The notes beneath the pieces are model-generated. The model saw only the letters and a program-made list of their open reading frames with translations. It searched no databases and had not been told where the DNA came from. Both the position numbers and the translations under genes were made by a program. DNA of 64,000 nucleotides from Pseudomonas asuensis (lineage in GTDB: Bacteria; Pseudomonadota; Gammaproteobacteria; Pseudomonadales; Pseudomonadaceae). Shown one piece after another: positions 50,197-57,349 of this stretch. Every line of letters begins with the position of its first letter. Positions within the stretch are counted from its first letter, which is position 1. Location of the stretch: contig NZ_BMNW01000011.1 of NCBI RefSeq assembly GCF_014646755.1, positions 1 to 64,000 on the forward strand. The letters are read 5' to 3'.

Positions 50197-50904
50197 CTAA
50201 AACACTTTCTTTACAGCCCAATCCAGCCGTCTGCGATACTCGCGCATCCTATCCAGATAGGCACGATGTCGCTCAGGATCACTACGTATCAGGTCGCGGT
50301 AGCGCTGAGCATACAGCCGTTGATAGTTGCGGATACGAACCCGCCAATGTGCCAGCTGCTCGGGTGTCATAGCGTCCAGCCGTGCTCGTCGGCGCGCCTG
50401 AATAACTACTCGATTCATCGCATAATGAGCAGCCATGTACTGCCTAATTGCCTCTCGGTTAGCTGGGTCGTTCCGCCACCGCTTACCAGAGGCATGCTGT
50501 ATCTGACGAACCCGCTTGGCCAGCTCAACATCGAGCATCATCCGGTCAGTCAATCGTTGATAGCGTCTACGGTTAAACTCGGCATCAGCAGCAACACGTC
50601 GATGATAGTGCTCTTGATTTGTCTTGCGCCGCTGGACAGCAGCACAGGTATCAGAACACGTATTGCTGCGCGGCCTATCCGATAATACCTTGTTGCCACA
50701 AATCAGGCACTCTGGCCGCTGACACCAGGAGCACTCTCGCCATCCGCGCTGGGTAAGTAGGCTCTGGGCAACCGTCTCTTGTCGGCCACAATTGCACACT
50801 ACAAGCCAGGCAGTCTGCTCACGTCCGAATTTGATTCGTCCATTCGTTGCAAGTACACGTAACCGACCGAAGCGCCTACCAGCTAGATTAAGCGGAGCCG
50901 GCAT
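50197..50904 (-). CDS. Zinc-finger, Arg-rich helical protein, 235 aa
   Basis: Start at the ATG of MPAPLNLAGRRFGRLRVL, overlapping the upstream gene's end by 17 nt. The N-terminal NLAGRRFGRLRVL...CNCGRQE segment resembles the small zinc-finger domain often found in phage HNH/AP2 proteins. A second zinc finger (CLICGN...CSDTCAAVQRRK) follows near residue 67. The C-terminal 150 residues are Arg-rich helices with repeated R-x-Y patterns. The second finger and the Arg-rich part are echoed at 63064. Probably nucleic-acid binding. Confidence 0.6.
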   Translation of the reverse strand: MPAPLNLAGRRFGRLRVLATNGRIKFGREQTAWLVVCNCGRQETVAQSLLTQRGWRECSWCQRPECLICGNKVLSDRPRSNTCSDTCAAVQRRKTNQEHYHRRVAADAEFNRRRYQRLTDRMMLDVELAKRVRQIQHASGKRWRNDPANREAIRQYMAAHYAMNRVVIQARRRARLDAMTPEQLAHWRVRIRNYQRLYAQRYRDLIRSDPERHRAYLDRMREYRRRLDWAVKKVF

Positions 50905-51292
50905 CGTCGTGATTCCGCCACCAGCGCTCAACTGCCTCGATTATGCACACCTCCTGAAGGTAGGTTAATTCGGCAAGCTTATGATTCATAATCACAGCAT
51001 CAACATCCCATTTGAACGCAAGACCATCTTCAAGAGAATCCTCCCATCCCATTGCCAGACTGCCACGAATCATTGCAGCTGGTTCGCTGGAAACACCGCA
51101 AAGCATGTCCCGCAAAGCATTCCACTCAGCTTCGCTAAAGTGCTTCTCAATGCGTTCACGGCGAAGGATTTCAGCATAGCGATCTCCAATTACATTGACG
51201 CGTCTGCTCGTAGTGATACCAGCCCTTTCGCCTGTGACGCCAATAATGGCGTCCAGTTGAGGGCCAATATGAATTCCGGCTTTCTTGGTCAT
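50888..51292 (-). CDS. Hypothetical protein, 134 aa
   Basis: Overlaps the zinc-finger gene downstream. The first 50 residues (KAGIHIGPQLDAIIGVTGER then RRVNVIGDRYAEILR) resemble a ribbon-helix-helix-type or antitoxin-like module with an Arg-rich region, but this is uncertain. No membrane span. Not recognised. Confidence 0.5.
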   Translation of the reverse strand: MTKKAGIHIGPQLDAIIGVTGERAGITTSRRVNVIGDRYAEILRRERIEKHFSEAEWNALRDMLCGVSSEPAAMIRGSLAMGWEDSLEDGLAFKWDVDAVIMNHKLAELTYLQEVCIIEAVERWWRNHDDAGSA

Positions 51293-51346
51293 AATGTCGC
51301 CTTTATGAAAGGTTACTCAGGCACTATGGCCAGTAAAGGATATTGA

Positions 51347-51649
51347 TTAAAACTCGCTGTGAGACTCGCAGAACTCTATCCAGGCAGATTCTCGAATGTT
51401 GCGCACGATATCTCGGAGCTGCTCTTCAGCATCAAGCCGATCAGCCCAAACCGAATCATTGGAAAAACCTGCCAGTATATGATGGTAGGTAACAGAAATG
51501 TCGTTGGTATCGAACCCAGCTTCGCTCGCTGACTGCTGCAATCTGGATTGAAGGAAAGAAGCATAGGCCTCGCCTGCGGCCTCAATATCATTCCACTCTG
51601 TACCGATGCTGTCAGATAGAACGTTAAGACGAACAGTTGCTACTTTCAT
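51347..51649 (-). CDS. Hypothetical protein, 100 aa
   Basis: AGAGGAC precedes the ATG. Acidic, helical C-terminal half. Upstream region carries two GGTGCACC palindromes and TTCACGTTGCGTGAA, so it is probably the first gene of a regulated operon with 51292 and 50904. Not recognised. Confidence 0.6.
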   Translation of the reverse strand: MKVATVRLNVLSDSIGTEWNDIEAAGEAYASFLQSRLQQSASEAGFDTNDISVTYHHILAGFSNDSVWADRLDAEEQLRDIVRNIRESAWIEFCESHSEF

Positions 51650-51701
51650 GATGTTGTCCTCTGTGCATGCCGTGCATCGATGCCGGCTTCTTCAGTGGTA
51701 A

Positions 51702-51752
51702 TTCACGTTGCGTGAAATAATGATTATAAGAATAGGTGCACCTTGGTGCACC
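51702..51752. promoter_or_regulatory. Operator cluster upstream of the 51649 operon
   Basis: TTCACGTTGCGTGAA (51702-51716) is a perfect 6-bp inverted repeat with a 3-nt spacer. Two GGTGCACC octamers follow at 51735 and 51745, exactly 10 bp apart, as for cooperative binding on one face of the helix. Confidence 0.5.
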
Positions 51753-51856
51753 GTCAAGAAATAGGTATAAGATTATATTGAAAATATGATCAGTTTACTG
51801 CTGGGAGCAGATAATAACCGCTCGGGCCATCAGCACGCTGATATCGAATTTGGATA

Positions 51857-51872
51857 TTCACGCATGCGGGAA
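51857..51872. repeat. parS-like palindrome 4
   Basis: TTCACGCATGCGGGAA, one mismatch from the consensus, in the gap between the 51649 operon and icmT. Confidence 0.5.
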
Positions 51873-51944
51873 TACCCGATCCAAAAGCATTACCGATATT
51901 GAGCCGGCCATTGCCCTATGTTGTCACCATAAACAGAATGAAGT

Positions 51945-52208
51945 TCACTCATCACGAAAGCGGTTTCGATACCACCAAGGTCTTGCATAAATACGCGAAC
52001 CACGAAGAATATGTAAGAACCTTTCCCATAAGACTCTAAAGGTCCAGCCTAGCTTTGCTAATCCAGCAAATACAATGATGATTCCGATAGCACTATAAAA
52101 AGTCCCCCAAGTCATATGAAATAGCCATATCAAGCATGGAAGAAAGGCTATAAAAGGAATGCCCATAATTGTTGGTGCTCGGCTTGCATGCCGCCAAATC
52201 GATTTCAT
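51945..52208 (-). CDS. icmT: IcmT/TraK-type T4SS membrane protein, 87 aa
   Basis: Two membrane spans (about 15-33 and 37-55) and a basic C-terminal tail; the family is usually about 86 residues. The WRHASRAPTIMGIPFIAFLP opening fits IcmT/TraK. Overlaps dotB by ATGA. Essential but structurally undefined in Dot/Icm systems. Last gene of the dotD-dotC-dotB-icmT operon, the same order as traHIJK of R64. Confidence 0.8.
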   Translation of the reverse strand: MKSIWRHASRAPTIMGIPFIAFLPCLIWLFHMTWGTFYSAIGIIIVFAGLAKLGWTFRVLWERFLHILRGSRIYARPWWYRNRFRDE

Positions 52209-53374
52209 AAGGCCTCTTTAAAGCGATCATTGAATGCCTTAGCGCCTGCTAATTCGATATATTCTGCTTTATCGATTCGTCCTTGCTCATATAGAACCCA
52301 AGCTTTATCCGCCATTGTTGCCCTTTGCTCTTCAAGCTTTGTACGAATCATCAAACTCCATTTTTCAGGCGGTTCATTCTGAAGAGTATTCCTTAACTCG
52401 CGGTCAAATATCACGTATTCGCGGATAGCTTGGCGGCGTCCATCTGTTGTTTTTAACAACCGTTGTACGACAATGACTCTAAGTGATCCTATCAAACGTG
52501 AAGCGATAGATGACTGTTGAGCAGGTGGGTAGACTTGAATCATACGATTGATCGTTTCTGCAGCTGATTCAGTATGAAGCGTGCCGACACATAGATGACC
52601 TGTCAGACTTGCCTCGACTGCTGCATCAACAGTCGGCAAATCACGTAGCTCACCGATTCCAATGATGCTTGGTTTTCTTCGCATTGCGTTTTTTAAGGCA
52701 GCCGGAAAATCAGTAATATCACGTCCAATTTGAGATTGGGCAGGCTGCGGACCACGCCAGTGTTCGCCCCCCAAAACAAATTCTATAGGATCTTCATAGG
52801 TGATTAATTTTCGATCAGGAAATACCTCACCCGCATAAACATAATTCGCTGTTAACAGGGTAGACTTACCCGATCCAGTGGGACCGCAGACGACTACTAA
52901 ACCACTTCCGGGAAAGAACGCCCCAAATAAGTCTTGCTCAATATCCATTTCTAGGATGTTTGGCAGCTTGGTGGGAATCACACGCATGGTGATTGAGTAG
53001 GCCTCTTCTAAGCCCGCTATTCGGGCCTGGATAAAATTACAGCGGAACCTGATAATTTCCCCACGAGCTAAACCGTACTCTTCGCCTTGTAGTTCGAAAG
53101 ACCTATCTGCACCCACCCCTCTGCGCATATGGCTTTCTAACTCTGCACCCCAAAGACCTGCAATGATAAGTGGCAGATTCCCTTGCTTTATTTTTTGAAT
53201 ACTACCCTTACGCTGCCGCCCATGAATCTCAGCCCACATATAATCGCCGCCCTGGACCAAGATATCCGAGACACCTTGCTCTGCTAAATATATGAGCGAC
53301 TCTTTAAATGTATGAACGCTAAAATCACCCTTGAAATCGTATGGCTTCAAATCGTCAGCATTGATCATAGCCAC
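52205..53374 (-). CDS. dotB: DotB/TraJ-type secretion ATPase
   Basis: 389 residues of the PilT/VirB11 class. Walker A VVCGPTGSGKSTLL near 163-176, Asp box GIGELRDLPTVD near 240, Walker B/His box GHLCVGTLHTESAAETINRM near 258. Length matches DotB (377). Powers channel assembly or substrate translocation in IncI-type transfer. It starts 2 nt before the dotC stop region and overlaps icmT. Confidence 0.9.
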   Translation of the reverse strand: MAMINADDLKPYDFKGDFSVHTFKESLIYLAEQGVSDILVQGGDYMWAEIHGRQRKGSIQKIKQGNLPLIIAGLWGAELESHMRRGVGADRSFELQGEEYGLARGEIIRFRCNFIQARIAGLEEAYSITMRVIPTKLPNILEMDIEQDLFGAFFPGSGLVVVCGPTGSGKSTLLTANYVYAGEVFPDRKLITYEDPIEFVLGGEHWRGPQPAQSQIGRDITDFPAALKNAMRRKPSIIGIGELRDLPTVDAAVEASLTGHLCVGTLHTESAAETINRMIQVYPPAQQSSIASRLIGSLRVIVVQRLLKTTDGRRQAIREYVIFDRELRNTLQNEPPEKWSLMIRTKLEEQRATMADKAWVLYEQGRIDKAEYIELAGAKAFNDRFKEAL

Positions 53375-53375
53375 C

Positions 53376-54302
53376 TCACTTTTTACTATCTGTTGAAGAT
53401 GGGGATGGTTGAGGCCCTACAATCGGTGGTTGATTTGTGTCGGCTGATGGAATGATTTTTTTTCGAGGCTTATGAACCGTAGGTCGCCACTTATTGGGAT
53501 CAGTTTCAAAAGAGGCTTTTTCAGTAAGTCTTCGCAACTTGTCACCAAGCATAAGTTGCTGGCCATCACCAGTTACTGTCTGCTCTGACTCTGCAATTCG
53601 TGTAGGTTTAATCAGATCATTCTGCAGGAGTGCCGAATACAACATCATTCCTGTCATGTCTCTTACCAGGCGGTTAAAATTAGCGTCCAGGATGTCATCT
53701 GCCTGTTTCTCCCCTTCAACCCAACCAGCCCGAACAGCCTTCTCCCAAATCTTTTGTTCCTGACTGTTTTGCGGCCTTGCTTCCATGACAGGTAAATCAA
53801 CCGTCGAGGCAAAGGTCATTCCCGTAAATAGATAATCCCTCCATGTTGGAGGAACACTAACGAAACGCTCCTCTCTGTGAATTTTGTAGACCTTGTTAGC
53901 TGTCCGCACTTGGTCAGGGGCGAAGGCAGCGACATCTTGTGCCTCAACAATGACAGGCGGGAGCGTTCCTGACCTACTGATCAAAGGCGCAAATTGATAC
54001 TCCATACTCAACGCATGGTTACGTTTTTCTAGGGCTTTGACTAACTCTCTACTACGTGCTGCCATCCCACCACGAAAGCCTACTGTGGTCCCGGCCTCGT
54101 TAAGCATTTGAGTACGTAGATCTGTTATACCCGAAGACACCTTGGATTCAGGATGCATTAGAGATTCAAGAGATACAGAATCATCTTCCTGCCAAGTCTT
54201 AGGGGCATTGGCTGTTGATGCCGCATCTAATTGGGGCGGTTCACCAGCTAAAACGATGCCACTAACAAAAAAGGGAAGTGTGGCGACGGCAAAGCGCTTC
54301 AT
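53376..54302 (-). CDS. dotC: DotC/TraI-type outer-membrane-complex protein
   Basis: 308 residues, matching DotC. Signal peptide of about 19 residues (MKRFAVATLPFFVSGIVLAG), but no Cys lipobox: the usual family member is a lipoprotein, so this one would be cleaved by signal peptidase I. The mature part carries the DotC core (RSRELVKALEKR, FRGGMAARS, WRDYLFTGM) and a Pro/Ser-rich tail. With DotD and DotH it builds the outer-membrane ring. Confidence 0.8.
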   Translation of the reverse strand: MKRFAVATLPFFVSGIVLAGEPPQLDAASTANAPKTWQEDDSVSLESLMHPESKVSSGITDLRTQMLNEAGTTVGFRGGMAARSRELVKALEKRNHALSMEYQFAPLISRSGTLPPVIVEAQDVAAFAPDQVRTANKVYKIHREERFVSVPPTWRDYLFTGMTFASTVDLPVMEARPQNSQEQKIWEKAVRAGWVEGEKQADDILDANFNRLVRDMTGMMLYSALLQNDLIKPTRIAESEQTVTGDGQQLMLGDKLRRLTEKASFETDPNKWRPTVHKPRKKIIPSADTNQPPIVGPQPSPSSTDSKK

Positions 54303-54314
54303 TTGCGTTCCCCA

Positions 54315-54773
54315 TCAGCTCTGAGGCCGGTTATAGTGCAAGACAATTTTGGAAGGTTCTTCAATAAGGTTTGCTCGATAGCCAATCTGGGCTCTTAGCA
54401 TCCCGATTACGACGCTGTAGGGCGTGGCCTTAACGTCTATGCTGACGGGCAGGGGGACTCTCACCCCCATAAAAGAAAACTGAACATTGCGATCATGAGC
54501 AAGTTTGTTTAGAAGCTGTAGCGCATCGCCTTGCCAGTGGACTGAAACCAGCTGGTTATTTTCCAGAATCGACTGTGGGAATTGCGGCCTTGCCTGGTTG
54601 AGAGCGCCGGCTTGGTATAAATCAGCTTGAGCTGCTTGAATCTTTCGGGCGGCATCTAAGATTTTCTGATCAACTAGCACTTGTGCGTCATCGACTTTGG
54701 GTTTTGATGCACAGCCAGTGAGAACTGTTGCAGCAAGAAGCGTAGCAACAATAGAGTAGCGATAGTATGCCAT
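54315..54773 (-). CDS. dotD: DotD/TraH-type lipoprotein
   Basis: 152 residues; start at the ATG after GAGGTG, since the upstream extension to 54803 runs into the operator. Lipobox LTGC (Cys21) and a single soluble domain (VSVHWQGDALQLLNKLAHD, then VPLPVSIDVKATPYSVV), the secretin-N0-like fold of DotD. First gene of the dotD-C-B-icmT operon. It stabilises the outer-membrane channel. Confidence 0.8.
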   Translation of the reverse strand: MAYYRYSIVATLLAATVLTGCASKPKVDDAQVLVDQKILDAARKIQAAQADLYQAGALNQARPQFPQSILENNQLVSVHWQGDALQLLNKLAHDRNVQFSFMGVRVPLPVSIDVKATPYSVVIGMLRAQIGYRANLIEEPSKIVLHYNRPQS

Positions 54774-54793
54774 GGGGCACCTCACGTTTTTTT

Positions 54794-54815
54794 TCGTATT
54801 CATGCTACTATACGG
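54794..54815. promoter_or_regulatory. 22-bp palindromic operator upstream of dotD
   Basis: TCGTATTCATG on the left and ACTATACGG on the right, between the relaxase stop and dotD, giving the secretion operon its own regulated promoter. Confidence 0.55.
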
Positions 54816-54841
54816 AATATTAAGACGTAAACCTAGCGAAT

Positions 54842-57043
54842 TTATCGACGCGGGCGGGAAATCCGACGATCCTTTTCTGCCTGGCCTTCCATTTCGCGTT
54901 TGATGGCTTCTTGAGCTGCATCCTTGAGCTTCACATCTATCTGTTCGGTAACTAGCACAGATATTGCGTGACGCTTGAAAGCTTCGGTTCCTGTGAAATC
55001 GAAACTTGCACCGTATTTCTCCCTCGCATGCATCACAGCTGCTAATACCTTCTGTGTCGACTCCCCTCTGGCGAGAATCTCAATATATGGTCCATGATCA
55101 ACAAAGCATGGTTTGTCTGTGTTTACCCTGTAAACCACAGCACCATCTCTACGAACCCGATATGTCACGTCAGGACTCTCTGATTTAGCTAAAGGTTCGG
55201 AGGGCTCGGTAGACTTGATTCCATTTACGGAATTGTTCGTGAAGCTTCTAGACAACTCCGATTCTTTTCTTTTCTCCGCATACGCAAAAGCTCTAAGTTG
55301 ACTAATGGCAGCTTGCTCTCCAAGGGCTGCCTGTTTCTCAACCCACTCCTTATAAGAGAGTCGTTTGTTGGCTGGACTATTCTTCAAAGCTTCACGCTCA
55401 ACTTTGAGCTTGCGTTTCAAACGCTCTCTGTTCCGTAGAGTTTCAAACGCAATAATACTGTATTGAGCTTTTCGAGCTGCCGGGTCTGAGACTGTTGTTT
55501 TAACTAGCAACCGTTTTCGTCTGCTTTCATCCCTGATTGCAGCAAATTGCGCTTTAACGTCCGCAGTGTTTAAACGCTGAAAAACAAAAGTTTTCTTATA
55601 ATCGTTGTATTGCTCACGAAGTTTCCTTCTGGCCTCAGCACGCTCTTGTCTACGTTCTTCTCGAATATTAGGGTCACGTTTAGGCTCAACGAATTTATTA
55701 TATTTAATTATTGGCTTTATGTTCGGACTTGAATTTTGAAAGTCGCCTAGCCTTTTTAATAGTCTAGATTTTGATAACTGCTCATGCATATCACTAGCTT
55801 TAATAGGCGTAGTCTTATCATTGAATAAATCATAAATTGCAAAGCCTTGTCCTTTTTCCTTAAGAGCGAGTCCATATTTAGCCAATACATCGTGCAGCTG
55901 TTGCCAAGTTAGATCACTATTTTTTAGAGCTGCGGTAAGTGCCTTACGTGGTTCTGCTCGTGCATATGAAAACAAACTTTCCTCAGCACCATAACGCTCC
56001 ATATCAGCGGCTTTAGTAGGTATTTTTCCTTTGGAATCAAATTTTGTGCTCGCCCAATCTATTACTTTTTTGCCTCCGCGCTCAAATACGGCGTGTGGTC
56101 CATTGTCATGAGTCCATCCATATTTTATTTCAAGCTCCCGCATAGCTCTATCGAGCTTGAAATAATCACGGTCAGGATATACAGCATTAAACGAGTCGGG
56201 ATTAACTCGATTAACTGCTATATGAAGATGCACGTTATCGGTATCCCTATGAATGGCGAAAACATATTGATGCCCTTCCATTCCAACAGCTTTTACAGCA
56301 TGTAATCCACACGCGAAAGCTTGTGAATCGCTCGGTGACTCATGACTAGGCCAAGAAAGTATTACGTGATAGACAGGATCGTCGACACGTGCATTTTGTG
56401 CAGCTACTGCCTTCATCTCTGCGCTGGCACTACTTAGCGATAGGCAATTATGCTGACAAACAATCCCTGATGGAGAGATTACTGTTTGGGCATCACCTAA
56501 GAGTCTTCCTGATTCGAGGTCGTCAATAACGTCTGATTCATCTGAGCTATACCCTCGCTTATGGGCGCTAGGAGCGCTCTTAATTGAGGTTCTACGGGCT
56601 CGGGCACGCTCTTGAAAGTCTCGGTCAACTCCTGGAGCTTGTCGGAGATAGTTTGCTGCTGCCCGTAGATGGTCTCTAGCAGAGGAAATACTTCGTTGAT
56701 GTTTATTGTCATCTACGCCTCCTTGAGCTTGTGCGTCATTTGAATAGCCAAAGTCTGCATCTCCAAACCCATCGGGGTAGACAATTTCTCGACGACTTCC
56801 ATTACGGATTCTGATGGCATTTGCATCAAGTGCAGTAACTCGTCTAACTGCCTGCAGATGATGATTTGCTGCGCGGAGATTTGCTCCAGCTTGCTTAAGA
56901 ATTTTGTCGTATCTTGTTCTGTCGCTTGGATCGAGCTCATCAGTTAGTGACTCCTTATCCTCTTCCCGGTTGGTCATGTATTCAACCAGGTCTTTGAATG
57001 ATGTTTTCTTATCTTTACGTCGATCAGGGACTTTGGGAATCAT
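54842..57043 (-). CDS. MOB_P relaxase (TraI-like) with LPD7 domain
   Basis: 733 residues. The opening MIPKVPDRRKDKKTSFKDLV followed by Tyr22 mirrors RP4 TraI motif I with its catalytic Tyr22. After an insertion of about 110 residues, motif II (VCQHNCLSLSSASAEM) and motif III (HRDTDNVHLHIAVNRV, near 263-278) follow; the H-x-D-x3-H-x-H metal triad is intact. The C-terminal 110 residues (from about 626) are LPD7. It nicks oriT and pilots the strand into the recipient. Starts 3 nt after the nikA-like stop. Two other ORFs are overprinted in the insertion region (56497-56940). Confidence 0.9.
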   Translation of the reverse strand: MIPKVPDRRKDKKTSFKDLVEYMTNREEDKESLTDELDPSDRTRYDKILKQAGANLRAANHHLQAVRRVTALDANAIRIRNGSRREIVYPDGFGDADFGYSNDAQAQGGVDDNKHQRSISSARDHLRAAANYLRQAPGVDRDFQERARARRTSIKSAPSAHKRGYSSDESDVIDDLESGRLLGDAQTVISPSGIVCQHNCLSLSSASAEMKAVAAQNARVDDPVYHVILSWPSHESPSDSQAFACGLHAVKAVGMEGHQYVFAIHRDTDNVHLHIAVNRVNPDSFNAVYPDRDYFKLDRAMRELEIKYGWTHDNGPHAVFERGGKKVIDWASTKFDSKGKIPTKAADMERYGAEESLFSYARAEPRKALTAALKNSDLTWQQLHDVLAKYGLALKEKGQGFAIYDLFNDKTTPIKASDMHEQLSKSRLLKRLGDFQNSSPNIKPIIKYNKFVEPKRDPNIREERRQERAEARRKLREQYNDYKKTFVFQRLNTADVKAQFAAIRDESRRKRLLVKTTVSDPAARKAQYSIIAFETLRNRERLKRKLKVEREALKNSPANKRLSYKEWVEKQAALGEQAAISQLRAFAYAEKRKESELSRSFTNNSVNGIKSTEPSEPLAKSESPDVTYRVRRDGAVVYRVNTDKPCFVDHGPYIEILARGESTQKVLAAVMHAREKYGASFDFTGTEAFKRHAISVLVTEQIDVKLKDAAQEAIKREMEGQAEKDRRISRPRR
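56497..56712 (-). CDS. Overprinted coiled-coil ORF 2 inside the relaxase gene, 71 aa
   Basis: Lies wholly within the relaxase gene in the +1 frame, its ATG immediately after the stop of the 56713 ORF. A near-perfect Shine-Dalgarno (AAGGAGG) sits 5 nt before the ATG. It encodes a helical protein (LLETIYGQQQTISDKLQELT near residues 10-29) similar to ORF 1. ColE1 mbeB/mbeD and RSF1010 mobB are known precedents for small mobilisation genes overprinted on relaxase genes. Likely a relaxosome-stabilising or entry-exclusion factor, by analogy only. Confidence 0.55.
   Translation of the reverse strand: MTININEVFPLLETIYGQQQTISDKLQELTETFKSVPEPVEPQLRALLAPISEGIAQMNQTLLTTSNQEDS
56713..56940 (-). CDS. Overprinted coiled-coil ORF 1 inside the relaxase gene, 75 aa
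   Basis: Wholly inside the relaxase gene, +1 frame, from about relaxase codon 35. AAGGAG lies about 10 nt upstream of the ATG. Helical, with LSKLEQISAQQIIICRQLDE near 14-33. It aligns to ORF 2 over about 55 residues (LE-x-I...QQ...I...L-x-EL...P...L..P), which suggests tandem duplication. The region it occupies matches the insertion between relaxase motifs I and II. Confidence 0.5.
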   Translation of the reverse strand: MSSIQATEQDTTKFLSKLEQISAQQIIICRQLDELLHLMQMPSESVMEVVEKLSTPMGLEMQTLAIQMTHKLKEA

Positions 57044-57046
57044 CCA

Positions 57047-57349
57047 CTATTCCCCAATCCTGGCAATTGTTTGCCGGATCTCAATAAGTATTGCAGAGTA
57101 TTCTTTGGAGAATACGCCCTTACCCTCGTTGAAAAGATGCTTCTGTAAGCCACCAAGCCGCCGTAACTCATTCAGGATATGAGCGTCCATCTTGGAGCGT
57201 GTTTGACGCCCTAAGGCTGCCTTAAGAAGAAACTGTCCAATACTCATACCGCAGTCACGTGCTTTTTGACGAACTGCGTCTTCTTCATCTTCGTAGCAGC
57301 GTATAGCCGGGAGTCGTCCTGTCCGGCGTCTGGTTTCACTATCACTCAT
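57047..57349 (-). CDS. NikA/TraJ-type relaxosome accessory protein, 100 aa
   Basis: A ribbon-helix-helix type oriT-binding protein by its size, the RLPAIRCYEDEEDAVRQKA opening and the helical end (LIEIRQTIARIG); it matches the MobC/NikA/TraJ class. Binds the inverted repeat near nic and recruits the relaxase. Reads away from the candidate oriT at 57454-57502 and is followed 3 nt later by the relaxase. Confidence 0.75.
   Translation of the reverse strand: MSDSETRRRTGRLPAIRCYEDEEDAVRQKARDCGMSIGQFLLKAALGRQTRSKMDAHILNELRRLGGLQKHLFNEGKGVFSKEYSAILIEIRQTIARIGE

Noticed and set aside
50170-50685. 171-codon + strand ORF opposite the zinc-finger gene
   Set aside because: Antisense to an Arg-rich coding gene, which often creates open antisense frames; no ribosome-binding site.
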